Below are positions 21,136-31,999 of a stretch of 64,000 nucleotides of DNA, piece after piece. The notes beneath the pieces are model-generated. The model ran no database searches, had not been told where the DNA came from, and was given only the letters and a program-made list of their open reading frames with translations. The stretch's first letter is position 1. Each line of letters begins with the position of its first letter. Source of the stretch: Prorocentrum cordatum (lineage: Eukaryota > Sar > Dinophyceae > Prorocentrales > Prorocentraceae); the NCBI GenBank assembly GCA_963575745.1, contig CAUYUJ010015693.1, positions 62,501 to 126,500 on the forward strand, read 5' to 3'. The position numbers and the translations under genes are program-made.

Positions 21136-22239
21136 GGTGCCACGGAGAACCAATTATTTTCAACCATTGGTGGGACCCCAGTCCGTCAATAAGGTCGCCG
21201 AAGAGATAAGTAATTTCCAACTATTAGGGGGTTGTTCTAACGACCTTTCCCAGTTAGGGAGCGCCACTGGAAGCAGCAGTGGCGCCATAGGGATTTCCAC
21301 CAAGGACGATCTTCACAACTGCGGCATCCACAACTTCATATGTTTGAGTCTTTCGCCCGGATAAGTATGCCTTGTTGTTTGTTTGCGTGTGTGGGTTGAG
21401 CGATGATCATTTCCATCTATTTCCCGTTGTGCGTGTATGCCATAATTCCACACGGGGAAGACAAATACATGCCCCAGTCAGTGTTCGACTGTGTATCGGG
21501 GTATCCCACGCGCGGTTAATCCAGCAGCCGGACACATCCCCCAACACACGCACCACCCCGCCGACATACAATCCAAGCATCCTTACCTGACATACCAGAT
21601 GTCGTCAAGCAACTTTGTGTGTTTTGGCTTGCCACGTTACGCACTGCATCTGGGCGAGGCGGGGTTCTCCCATGTGGCTTCCATTTCAGAATGTACACCG
21701 TCTGTCCTTCCTTTCTGGGCTCTTGCTTCACGTGCGCCTCGCCTTGACGAGCGGCAGCGCTGGGGCGCGATGCTCAAGCCAACGTGGGCGAGCCTCAAGG
21801 CCTCGGCCCCAATCCTGTTGTTGCTGTCCTACTTGTCCTCGTTGAAGGTTACCGCTTGGTTGGAGCTGCTGCCGCTTGTTGCGGACTAGTTCCCGCAACG
21901 TTTGCACTGTTTTGCCTGTCCGTGTATGCTGCCGCGAATATTGTCGGTTTGGGTTATATTCTCCCCCCCCCCCGGAACTCAGATAATGGTTTGGCCTCGC
22001 CGTCACGGGGAGATTCTGTCATGCCGATATTAGCGCCTCGCTGCCGCGAAGGCAGCCCGTGGGGGTCGATGTTGTTTCTGCCTGTGCTCGTGCTTCACAG
22101 ACGCGCGGTGGCTTTGCCTGGTTCGCAGTCTTGTCCCTCATTTTGCGTTCCACGGGCGCGGGGGAGACCCCCGGCGCCTTGACTTGATATTTCGGGGTAT
22201 GTGCTTCGCTGTTGGGGGGAGGCCCTGTCTGCGTGAGCA
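21136..22239. other. No gene recognised
   Basis: Mixed-complexity DNA. The frame at 21491-21889 is 132 codons with some hydrophobic character, but I recognise no family and see no splice-site support. Confidence 0.35.
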
Positions 22240-22480
22240 CAGTTTTTCCAGCCGTCCACTGAGTTGGGTCCTCGTTTTGAATCCGCAACGTCGCGCGTCT
22301 CACTCTCCTCTTCTCTCCTCTTCTCTCCTCTTCTCTCCTCTCCTCTCCTCTCCTCTCCTCTCCTTTCCTCTCCTCCTCCTCATCCTCCTCCTCCTCCTCG
22401 CCTCTCCTCTCTCTTCTGCCGATTTTCGTTTGGGCAAGGTCCGAGTGAATCCTCTCCTCTCCTCTCCCCTCTCTACAATC
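22240..22480 (+). mobile_element. SINE-like repeat, copy 2
   Basis: The core 'GAGTTGGGTCCTCGTTTTGA' (22261-22280) continues through 'CGTCGCGCGTCTC' into a long CTCTC/CCTCT tail, as in copy 1 at 3741-3850. The upstream 20 bases ('TTTTTCCAGCCGTCC') also resemble copy 1. Confidence 0.5.
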
Positions 22481-22558
22481 ACATAATATGAATACTACTC
22501 TCCTCTCTCTCCTGGTACTGTCCGGTATGTCCTCCGCCCCCCTCCGCGTCCCGTTGAT

Positions 22559-22705
22559 TTGTGTGTGTGCATGTGTTGTGTGTTGTGTGTTGTGTGTTGT
22601 GTGTGTTGCGTGTTGTGTGTTGTGTTGTGTTGTGTTGTGTTGTGTTGTGTTGTGTTGTGTTGTGTTGTGTTGTGTTGTGTTGTGTTGTGTTGTGTGTGTG
22701 TGTGT
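22559..22705 (+). repeat. (TGTGT/TGTTG)n array
   Basis: GTGTT pentamers flanked by TG dinucleotides. Confidence 0.95.
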
Positions 22706-22869
22706 TTGCCACAGTCGTGTGCAGATTGTTGTTGGTGCTTGTTCGTTGCATTCTAGTCGTTTTCATATTTTCACGTTTTTTGCGTTGGGTTGATGCTCGT
22801 TGTGAATCGAGTACCATGGTCGCGACTCCTTCTCCTGCATCCCTCCTGCTCCCGCCTCCTCCTGCGCTG

Positions 22870-23830
22870 CTTCCTGGGTGGCTGCGAGCTTCGCCATTGT
22901 CGCCTTTTTTCGTGGGCTCCTGGGAGGCGCGGTGGAGCAGTGGAGTACGCGGATCCAGCCGAGACCTCGCAGCTGCTTGCGTGGTTGCGAACTGCGCACT
23001 TGTCGCCACTTTCGTGAGCTCCTGTGAGGCACGGCGGAGCAGCGGAGTACACAGATCCAGCCGCGACCTCGCAGCTCCTTGGGGGATTGCGAATTGCAAA
23101 CTTGTCGCCACTTTCGTGGGCTTCTGGGAGGCACGGCGGAGTGGCGGAGTAGGGGAGTACGCGCACCCAGCCGAGACCTCGCAGATCCTTGGGGGATTGC
23201 GAACGGGTCAACAATCGTTTTTTTTCATGGGCTCCTGGGAGGTCCAGCGGAGTCGGGGTCCACGCGCACCACTTTGAGACCTCGCTGCTCCCTGGTGGAT
23301 CGCGCGGAGGCGCGGAGTACGCGGATCTTGCCGAGACTTCACAGCTTTTTGCGGTGATTGCGAACTGCGCAATTGTTGCCGTTTTCGTGGGCTCTTGGGA
23401 GGCACGGTGGAGCAGTGGAGTACGCGGATCCAGCCGAGACCTCGCAGCTCTTTGTGTGGTTGCGAACTGCGCACTTGTCGCCACTTTCGTGAGCTTCTGG
23501 GAGGCACGGCGGAGCAGCGGAGTACATTGATCCAGCCGCGACCTCGCAGCTCCTTGGGGGATTGCGAATTGCGAAATTGTCGCCACTTTCGTGGGCTCCT
23601 GGGAGGCACGGCGGGGTCGAGGGCCACGCGCACCCCTTTGAGACCTCACTGCTCCCTGGGATGTTTCGAACTGTCCAATTGTCGCCACTTTCGTGGGCTC
23701 CTCGGATGTCAGCGGATTCGGGGGCCACGCGGATCCAGGCGACCTCGCGGCTCCTTGGGGGATTACGAACTGCACAATTGTCGCCACTTTCGTAGGTTTT
23801 GGGAGGCACGGCGGGGATGAGGGCAGCCCT
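22870..23830 (+). repeat. ~105-120-bp tandem satellite, about nine units
   Basis: Units carry 'GTCGCCACTTTCGTGGGCTC', 'GGGAGGCACGGCGGAG', 'GAGTACGCGGATCCAGCCGA' and 'CCTCGCAGCTCCTTGGGGG'. Copies begin near 22890, 23000, 23105, 23218, 23375, 23478, 23582, 23682 and 23780. Some units lack internal blocks. Confidence 0.85.
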
Positions 23831-23989
23831 GATCGTCCATATCTGGCGATGTGTTCTTTTGTCTCGCGTGTAGAAGGGGGTGGGTACGTCTCGGAGATTC
23901 AACAATGGTGCTCTCGCTGCAGCGTGGGCCTCATTTTCGGATCGGCGTTGTGCTCCCGTCGTTCATACTTTGCGCTCCTGCCCAAGCGT

Positions 23990-24425
23990 GGGCCACTTCT
24001 CTGGATCCCACTGGTCTCGCAGGTTAAACGGGTCTCGCAGGCCTCACTGGGTTCCACAGGATCCACAGATGTCGCAGGTCGTCCCACAGGTACCACAGAT
24101 CTGAAATTTGTTCCACAGGTCCCACAGGACCCACAGGTGTCGCATGTCTCGCATGCCCCACAGGTCCAACAGGTCCCGCAGGTCCCAGAGGCGTCGCGTG
24201 TCTCAAAGGTCACGCCCAGGTCCCCCAGGTCCCGCAGACGTCCCACGGGTCCCACAGGTCCCGCTGGTGCTTCGGGTCCCACAGGTCTTGCAGAGTCCAC
24301 ATGTCCCGCAGTTCTCACAGGTCCCACAGGTCCCTCAGGTCCCACAGGTCCCGTAGGTGTCGCAGGTCTCAGAGGCCACAGAGGTCCCCCAGGTCGTACA
24401 GGTCCCACAAGTTTCCCTGTCCCGA
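23990..24425 (+). repeat. 9-bp minisatellite (CCCACAGGT) encoding Gly-Pro-X on both strands
   Basis: About 45 degenerate 9-bp units. Both the + strand (GPTGPAG..) and the minus strand (GPVGPEGPVG..) read as collagen-like triplets, with no signal peptide or flanking domain in view. I treat it as repeat DNA. Confidence 0.75.
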
Positions 24426-24539
24426 CTTCGCATGACGCGATAGGGTCTTCTGTGGAGTGCCACGTCGGCTAAGACACGCGGTGCGGATGAAGAGAACGAA
24501 TTATCTTGGCGAAGGACCCAAACATGTGCAATTGTGAGT

Positions 24540-25795
24540 AACGCAGTTGTGGGTGTCGTCCTCGGTGAACCTCACTCTGGGGCCACGACACGTGTGACGG
24601 GTGTGCCAAAATTGGAACGGGTACGCCATGCGGTGGAACCGCGTGCGGGCGGTGCCATTGGGACCTTCGGTGGAAGACCTTACGGGGCCACCGAACGTGC
24701 GATGGGTGCGCCGAAATAGAGGTGGAAGTGCAAGCGGACCCTGCCACTGGGGTTTTCGGTGGACCAGACTATGGCCAGGAAGCGTGTGAGGGGTGCGCTG
24801 AAATGGTGGTGGAACTGCATGCGGACCCTGCCACTGGGGCTTTGGATGGAGCACCCTGCGCCGAACTGGAGGTGGAACTGCATGCGGACCCTGCCACTGG
24901 GGTCTTCGGTGGAGCACCCTGTGGGGTCACGACACGTGTGAGGGGTGCGCTAGAATGGAGGTGCAACTGCATGAGGACCCTGCCATTGGGGCCTTCGGCG
25001 GAGCAACCTATGGGGCCACGAACCGTGTGAGGGATGCGCCAAAATGGAGGTGCAATTGCATGCGGTCTTTGCCACTGGTGCCTTCGGCGGAGCACCCTAT
25101 ATGGGGCCACGAAAACGTGCGAGGAGTGCGCCGAAATGGGTGTGGAACTGCGTGCGGACCCTGCCACTTGGGCCTCGGTGGAGCACCCTGTGGGGCCACG
25201 AAACGTGTGAGGAGTGCGCCGGAATGGAGGTGCAACTGCATGCGGACCCTGCCACTGGGGCCTTTGGTGGAGCACCCTATGGGGCCACGAAATGGAGGTG
25301 CAACTGCATGCGGTCCCTGTCACTGGGGCCTTGGGTGGAGCAGCCCATGGGGTCACGAAACGTGTGAGTGGTGCACCGAAATGTGGGCGGAACTGCATGC
25401 GGACCCTGCCACAAGGGCCTTCAGTGGAACACCCGATATGGCCACGAACCGTGCGATGGGTGCGCCGAAATAGAGGTGGAAGTGCAAGCGGACCCTGCCA
25501 CTGGTGCCTTGGGTGGAGCACCCTATGGGGCCACGAATCTTGCGAGGGGTGCGCCGAGATGGGGGTGGAACTGCATGCGGACCCTACCTCTGGGGCCACG
25601 ACACGTGCGATGGGTGCGCCGAAATGGGGGTGGAACTGCAAGCGGACCCTGTCACTGGGGCCTTGGGTGGAGCACCCTATGGGGCCACGACACGTGTGAG
25701 GGGTGCGCCGAACTGGAGGTGGAACTGCATGCGGACCCTACCACTTGGGCCTTCGGCGGAGCTCCCCATGAGGCCAGAAGGCGTGTGAGGAGTGC
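24540..25795 (+). repeat. ~87-bp tandem satellite, about 14 units
   Basis: Units share 'GCATGCGGACCCTGCCACTG', 'CTTCGGTGGAGCACCCTATG' and 'GGGGCCACGAAACGTGTGAG'. Some units are shortened or lack the first block. The reverse complement of this unit is recognisable in the 40.68-41.12 kb array. Confidence 0.85.
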
Positions 25796-25925
25796 GCACA
25801 AACAGAGGCAGCGCGCGGAGGGAGGGAGGAGGGGGAGGAGGAAGGAGGAGTGAGTGAGTGAGTGACGCGGGGCGCTGTCTCTTCAAAACGAGGACCCAAC
25901 ACCACAGTATGGTTGGGAGAAATTG
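25796..25925 (-). mobile_element. SINE-like repeat, copy 3 (minus strand)
   Basis: Read on the minus strand, 'GTTGGGTCCTCGTTTTGAA' (about 25882-25900) leads through 'GCGCCCCGCGTC' into a TCC-rich tail at about 25860-25800. It has the same core and tail as copies 1 and 2. Confidence 0.5.
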
Positions 25926-28020
25926 CGCCCTCTCCTCTTCGTACCGCCTCTCTGAACATATTCGATAATGATGATAATGCTTTTCTCTCTCGCCTGAAGT
26001 TGTCCGGGGCGTGGTTCCGCCCTCTCCGCGTATTGTTTTCCCGCCATTCTTGGCGTCCGCGCCTGCGTCAGCGACGCTGGTGCCGGCGCTGGCGTCGGAG
26101 CTGGCGTTTGTGCTGATGTAGGCGCCGGCGTTGGGGCCGGCCTTGGCGCTAGCGTTGGTGCTGGCGCGGGCGAGGGCGCGGGCGTAGGAGCTGGTGGCTG
26201 CGCCAGCTTTGGCGCTGACGTGGGCGCTGGCGAGGGTGCTTGTGTGGGCGCTGGCGTTGGAGCTTACGCGGGCGCTGGCGTTCTTGATGGCGTAGGCACA
26301 TTCCTGCTTGGCCTCCTCGGGCTCCTGGCCCGCTACTGTCCTCATCGCCTCGTCCTCCTCGTCCTCCTCCGCCTTGGCCTTGGGGCTGGTGTCAGCATAG
26401 GTGGTGGCGTTGGAGGTACCCGTGGTGCTGGCGTCGGGGCTGGCGTTGGTGGTGGCGTGGGCGCTGGTGTTGGTGCCGGCCTTGGCGCTGACGTTAGTGT
26501 TGGCGGAGGCGGAGGCGTAGGCGTAGGCGTAGCTGTTGGCTGCGCCAGCGTCGGTGCTGGCGTCGGCGCTGGCGTCGGCGCTTGCGTCGGAGCTGGCGTT
26601 GGTGCTGGCGTAGGCGCGGGCTTCGGTGCTGGCGAGTGCGCATTTCTTCTAAGCCTCCTCAGCCTCCTCGTCCGCTGCTGCGTCGTCGCCTCCTGGTCCT
26701 CCTGGCCCTCCTCAGCCATGGCATTGGGGCCAGCGCAGGCGCGGGTGCTGGCGTCCGAGCTGGCGTCGGAGGTATTGGTGGTGCTGCGTCGAAGCTGGCG
26801 TTGGTGGTGGCGTAGGCGTTGGCGTTGGTGCCGAAGTAGGCGCCTTCCTACTCAGCCTCCTCAGCCTCCTCGTCCGCTGCTGCCGTCGGCATCCTCGTCC
26901 TCCTCTTCCTCCTCGACCTTAGTATTGGGGCCAGCGTGGGCGTGGCCGCTGGCGTCCGAGCTGGCGTTGGAGGTACAGGCAGCATAGTCGTCGGAGCTGG
27001 CGTTGGTGCCGGCGTATGCGCATGCGCAAGTGCCGGCGTAGGCGCTTTCCTCCTCGGCCTCCTCAGACTCCTCGTCCGGTGTTGTCGTCGTTGCCTCCTC
27101 GTCTTCCTCGTCGTCCTCAGCTTTAGCGTTGGGGCTGGCGTAGGCGTAGGCGGCGGCATCTAAGCTGGCGTCGGAGATACCCATAATACTGGCGTCAGCG
27201 TAGGTGCTTTCCTCCTCGGCCTCCTCGGCCCCCTCATCCGTTGCTGCCGTTGTCGCCTCCGTGTCCTCATCGTCCTTCTCAGCCGTGGCCCTGGAACTGG
27301 CGTAGACGTCGGCGCTGGCACCCGAGTTGGTAGCAGAGGTACCCGCAGAGCTGGCGTAGGCGCCGGCGTTATGGCCAGCGTAGGCGCTGGAGTTGGTGCC
27401 GGCGTAGCCGCATTCCCCCTCGGCCTCGTCAGCCTCTTCGTCCGTTGCCGCCATCGTCGCTTCGTCGTCCTCCTCGTCCTCCTCAGCATTCGCATTAGGG
27501 CCGGGGTAGGCGTAAGCGCTGGCCCCCGAACTGGCGTCGGAGGTACCGGCAGTGCTGGCGTCTGAGCTGGCGCAGGCGCCAGCGTTATTGAGGGCGGAGG
27601 CGCCTGCCTCATCGGCTTCCTCCGCTTCATGGTCCGCTGCTGCTGTCGTCGCCTCCTCGTCCTCGTCCTCCTTGTGCCTCCGAGCTGGCGTCGGAGGTAC
27701 CGGCAGCGCTGGTCTCGGAGTTGGCGTTGGCGCTGGCGTCGGCGCTGGCGTTCGTGCCGGCGTACGCGAAGTCCTCGGTCTTCTCAGACTCTTCCTCCGT
27801 TGCTGCCGTCGTCGCCTCGTCTTCTCGTCCTCCTCATCCGGCATTGGAGCCGGCGTAGGCGTCGGCGCTCGCGTCCGAACTGGCGTCAGAGGCATCCGCA
27901 TTGCTGGAATGGGGGCTGGCGCAGGTGCTGGCGCTGGTGCCGGCGGAGGCGCATTCCTCTTCGGCCTCCACCGCTTCATCGTCCGTTGCTGCCGTCGTGG
28001 CCTCCTCGTCCTCCTCGTGC
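25926..28020. repeat. GGCGTY-rich minisatellite in ~190-bp higher-order units
   Basis: Hexamer-like units ('GGCGCTGGCGTCGGAGCTGG') alternate with a block 'CCTCCTCGTCCGCTGCTGCC'. That block recurs about nine times between 26330 and 27990 at 160-325-bp spacing. The minus strand is open for 423 codons (26861-28132) as alternating acidic and Ala/Ser-rich blocks. No flanking domain supports a gene. Confidence 0.75.
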
Positions 28021-28030
28021 TCCTCTCAGC

Positions 28031-28202
28031 GAGCGAAGAACGGTATAAAATAAACTTTTTCGCTGTCGGGGGCGCCTGTCCCTGGGCGGCTGGAAAGTTT
28101 ATACCCCTACGGTGGCACCGTAGGGGTATCAACTTTCCAGCCGCCCAGGGACAGGCGCCCCCGACAGCGAAAAAGTTTCTTCTTTATACCGCTCTTCGCG
28201 CG
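28031..28202. mobile_element. Near-perfect ~83-bp-arm foldback element
   Basis: The left arm (from 'GCGAAGAACGGTATAAA') and right arm (to 'TTTATACCGCTCTTCGC') are reverse complements over about 83 bases, with only a few substitutions and a small indel near the outer ends. The arms meet at a single unpaired G in 'ACGGTGGCACCGT' (about 28109-28121). Such a long stem without a loop is typical of foldback or MITE-type DNA elements. A target-site duplication is not obvious. Confidence 0.85.
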
Positions 28203-28233
28203 TTAATCCTCGGCCTCGGTACTTCAGAGGCCA

Positions 28234-28338
28234 GCAACATATGTACACGTACGCGGTGAGCTTCCCCTGGAGGGCGTTTGAACGAGGACGTTCGTGCACT
28301 CAAGATCGCAGAGGGCGTACATGTACATATGTCGTTGC
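28234..28338. repeat. Second foldback, ~21-bp arms
   Basis: Left arm GCAACATATGTACACGTACGC (28234-28254) pairs with 28315-28338 apart from one substitution and a 3-base insertion. The spacer contains the small inverted pair GAACG/CGTTC. It begins 32 bp after the larger foldback. Confidence 0.7.
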
Positions 28339-28560
28339 TCGCTCAGTACTGGGGCCGGCGTGGGCGTGGGCGCTTGCCTCCGAGCCTGCGCCGGAGGCGC
28401 CGGCCATGATTTTCGCTGCCCGGCCTCCGCTCTCCGCCGCAAGTCTGGCCACGCGCCCCGCCCCCCCCCTCGGAGGCCCGCGCGCGCGCGCGCCAGGGGG
28501 GGGGGGGAGCGCTCGCCGGCGCTCCCTCGGCAGCCCAAGCAGATCAGGAGGGGGAAAAAA

Positions 28561-28707
28561 CACGCAGACACAATGAATCGTCGATGTCCAAGAAAATATG
28601 GGAACATATGGGAATTGGGCGGGAAGGCAGAAATCCAGAAAATATGGGAAAATATGGTGAACATTCTTATTTGTGTGTATTCATTTGTATGTCCTGGGGC
28701 CCCTTCA
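28561..28707 (+). repeat. 150-bp interspersed family, copy 1
   Basis: It starts 'CACGCAGACACAAT' and ends 'CCTGGGGCCCCTTCA'. It contains 'ATATGGGAACATATGGGAA', 'CAGAAAATATGGGAAAA' and 'TTATTTGTGTGTATT'. It matches 29931-30083 and 56251-56400 along its whole length; flanks differ. Confidence 0.8.
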
Positions 28708-29930
28708 GCAGTGGCGGGGGGCAGAGCGGAGCAAGGGGTGGGGGGGGGCTGGGCTGCTGCCGACGCGGGGCCGGCCTCCTTAGTAACGTACGGCCCGCCG
28801 CCTCCCGCGGCCGGGGATATTTTGTTGAGGGTCGGGGACGGGCGGCGAGAGAGAGAGAGAGAGAGAGAAGAGGGGGGCAACTTCTCAATCTCCGGAGGGA
28901 AGGGGGGGGAGGGAAGGGGGCGAGGGAGGGAAGAGGGACGCGCACCGTGCACAGGGAGGAGGGAGGGAGAGGGAGGGACGAGGGAGGGGCGAGGGCGGGG
29001 AGGGGGCGCATCGGGAGGGGGGGGAAGTGGGGCCCAAGTCCCACTGGCGGCAAGATACGACCTTGACCACAAACGTATCTTGGGATGCCGGCTTTGCGCT
29101 GCTGTATCGAAGTGGACAAAGTATGAGCCGAATAATAAACATCACAACCTATTTCGCGTAAATCAGGTTTGGGCATGGGTAACACAAGGGCGTCATCCAA
29201 TTGGCACGCACTACTTGATGAAAGCGTCGGGAGCGCTGCGAGGTGGGGCGGAAGGAGGCAGGTGGGAGGGGGCGGGGAGAAGAAGGCGGCAGAAGAGCAG
29301 GGCGGGGAGGGAGCCAGGGGGGAGGGGAGAGGAGACTTACGACAGACGAGGGGGAGGGGGAGGAGGGAGAGGATGAGGGCAAGGGGTACAAAAAGGACGA
29401 GGGTCTCCGCAACATGTAGCATACACCTGTACGGGGGGACGTATCCTGGGAGATCCGGTCGATACCAATCATGGGATTCCCCCACGAATGGGCATCCTTA
29501 TTCGTGCACCTGGTCGACGGAGAAGGTGCGCCGAACAACGATTTGCGCAGTGACGCGCAAGCGGTCGTGGACGTCGGGTACAGTCAACCCGCACATTAAG
29601 GATGGGCAATTTTCCCAAGGGTGCCCTTGCATCCTTGCCCCTTCGGCCCATCCTTAGCGACGTTCGCTGGCCATCCTCGTCCGAACAACGTCAACATCGC
29701 CTTCTGAGGCCCTTGCATCCTTACCGCGCATCCTTACTAGACGGGTTGGCTGTAGTCGCGTGCCCGAAGGAGTGGGAGGAGGGGGGCAAACGTCGGAGGG
29801 AGCCGAGGGGGAGGGGGAGGGCTGCGGGCTGGCGGGGGGGGGCAGGGTGAGCACGAGGGGAGGGCGAGCACGGGCGGAGCAAGGCGGAGCGGGGAGGGCA
29901 CGTGTGCGAATACTTCGCGAGAGAAAATGA
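28708..29930. other. No gene recognised; purine-rich tracts
   Basis: GA/GGGA-rich at 28840-29030 and 29240-29400. A short inverted pair AAGGATGGGC / GCCCATCCTT at about 29599 and 29647 lies among several 'GCATCCTT' copies (29628-29740). Frames on both strands overlap and carry no known motif. Confidence 0.4.
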
Positions 29931-30083
29931 CACACAGACGCAATTTATCGTCGATGCCCCAGAAGGTATGGGAACATCTAGGAAGTGAAGGGGGGACGAA
30001 AAACCCAGAAGAGATGGGAAAACATGGGGAATCCTGTTATTTGTGTGTGTGTGTGTTTATTTGTGTGTCCCAGGTCCCCTTCA
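29931..30083 (+). repeat. 150-bp interspersed family, copy 2
   Basis: It has the same start ('CACACAGACGCAAT'), internal blocks and end ('CCCAGGTCCCCTTCA') as copy 1. The GT run inside is slightly expanded. Confidence 0.8.
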
Positions 30084-30363
30084 ATATTGGTGCATGAGAA
30101 CAAAGTGAAGCCGTCACCGTGGTGGAGCAGGTTTTTCTTTCGTAGTGCACCACGTATGCCGGGAGGCACCCCTCGCACAACACCCCGCTGGACGTGACAC
30201 GCACGGATCCCGCAAACTCGTAGTTTAAAAAGGTGGAGGGGGGCGAGAGGGACCATCACGGGTGTGCCAGATTTTGCCTATCTTCTCACTTCGCACCAGG
30301 GGTCCGGCACGCCCGTGCAGACCCCGCCACACGATCGCGCGGGAGGTATCCAATATGGGGGGG

Positions 30364-30434
<71 letters not shown>

Positions 30435-30970
30435 AGAGAAGGAGAGAGAGAAACAACAAAAAACAATCAAAAAAGGAGAAAGAGAGAGGGGGGGGGGAAA
30501 TGGGGGAGGAGGCGCGCGGGTTGCGCGCGGCGCCTTGTTCGGCCCCGTCCTTACGTGACTGTCCATGTTTGCTGCCGAACTCCGCCAGGTACTTCGGGCC
30601 ACGGTACTGGAAGCTATTCGTCTTGTGGTGCCTCCTGGCCTTCTTGCGACTGGCGGGAGATCGACCTGAAATCGTACGTCTCGGGGGTGCCAGCTGCTGT
30701 TTGTTGGGGGCTGCTTCGGCCCAAGGCCGATCACGTGTCGACCACGTGGCCACGGAACCCCAAAACGAGACTCAGCCTGGATTCAATGGTGGCGCCTTTC
30801 GCCTTCACGGCGGCCACTCTTTTCCTACTGACGCTCCACCCCCTTTTTTTTTTCCCGGGTAAGACTCCTTGCCTTTGCGGGTGGCTCGGCTCTGATTTTA
30901 CTATCGTGTAGTCTGTTTGGGCCAAGCAGGAAAAGAAGGAGGAGGGACCACAACAAAATGCTTCAACTAG
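30084..30970. other. No gene recognised; (GA)n array inside
   Basis: A (GA)n array with AAAG variants lies at about 30366-30490. The remainder has open frames on both strands but no recognisable domain. Confidence 0.45.
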
Positions 30971-31267
30971 TCACACCTCGTGCCTCCCCGCTGCCGTGGA
31001 TCGCGGCGGTGCGGCTGCGGTCGCCTGCAACTGGTCGCGGACCCGAGCGCCCATGTCCATGATGCGCTTATGCAGTTGCTGCGAGGTCACGATCAGGATA
31101 AACACCGTGCGGCTGGCCCGCTGGCCGTTGCCCTGGCGAGCCATTTTGTTCCAGTGCAGGTCCGTGGTTGTGCCCAGCTCGGTAACGCCCCGGAGGACGG
31201 CAAGCCAAACGTTCCTGGGCGCTGCTGCGAGAGCTGTGTACACTGCTGGCCAGGATTTGTTCTCCAA
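30971..31267 (-). CDS. Unassigned minus-strand coding candidate
   Basis: A 98-codon minus-strand frame reads like ordinary protein ('GVTELGTTTDLHWNKMAR', 'TVFILIVTSQQLHKRIMDMG'): hydrophobic and charged residues are mixed and there is no simple repeat. An upstream 'CTGCCAG' could be a splice acceptor that sets its start. No family recognised, and overlapping + strand frames are also open in this GC-rich stretch. Confidence 0.25.
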   Translation of the reverse strand: MENKSWPAVYTALAAAPRNVWLAVLRGVTELGTTTDLHWNKMARQGNGQRASRTVFILIVTSQQLHKRIMDMGARVRDQLQATAAAPPRSTAAGRHEV

Positions 31268-31917
31268 CCGACGGGCGCCACGGCTGGCAGGCCATCAGGG
31301 CTCCCTTGCGTCGGCCTCCCCCTTGCGAGCACGGCACGTTGCGCGGGCCCCACGGTTGTGGCGCCCACGCGTTTGGTGCTGTGGGGGGGCGTCGACTTGG
31401 CCGCCATGGAAAACGCGCTCGGGCCTGACACCACTTCCCTCAGGTGCAAGGAAGCCCTGCCTGCTCCCGCAGCGGGGGGCGCTCCGAGAGTTGCTGGAGC
31501 TATGTGGTGGCTGGGCTGGGACCACAAGCTGAAAGGACTCACGTCAAGCGGTGTACCAACGGCAAACAGCCGCGCCAACATCATAAGTGTATATGTTCCT
31601 GGATGCGACGGCCGAACTGTGACGCAAGCCAAGGCAAGTCGCAATGCACGTCAAAACAGGGAGGGGAGGTAAAGAGAACACAGGAAAGATATCGCAGCTG
31701 ATAACTTGGGCCTGCGTGGTGCCACAAGCCCAGAGATGCAAACAAGATTACTTTCTAGGGGATACACTACCAACACGTGTCTACAATGAGGACAGGGCAC
31801 CAGCCAGAGCAATCGCGCAAGCACTCAAACAAAAGCACCAATTGCAAACGTAGGGCCTGCCACCGTGCCTGGCGGAAAAGAAGACGGTGGAGAGAAAAAA
31901 CAAAAAAAACAACTCAC

Positions 31918-31980
31918 CACTTCTCCACACTCTTCAAAAAAGCTTCGAAACTCTTCGGCCGAAATCTGTACGCATGCGTC
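31918..31980 (-). CDS. Possible 63-bp exon with GT-AG borders
   Basis: On the minus strand 'CCCCCTTTCCAAG' precedes 21 codons beginning DACVQISAEEF and ending CGEV, followed by 'GTGAGT' and a T-rich stretch. Both borders are strong consensus splice sites and the exon is a whole number of codons. The peptide is acidic and helix-like. Neighbouring exons could not be joined with confidence, so the gene is unknown. Confidence 0.3.
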
Positions 31981-31999
31981 CTTGGAAAGGGGGCCAAAG

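Noticed and set aside
23693-24472. Collagen-like protein
   Set aside because: A 9-bp minisatellite reads as Gly-Pro-X on both strands; no signal peptide or flanking domain.
22870-25800. CRISPR array
   Set aside because: Units vary along their whole length, with no constant-repeat/unique-spacer pattern and no cas genes; they are ordinary satellites.
31138-31156. AGCCATTTTG match to the spliced leader
   Set aside because: A 10-base match only; the following bases (TTCCAG) do not continue the leader.
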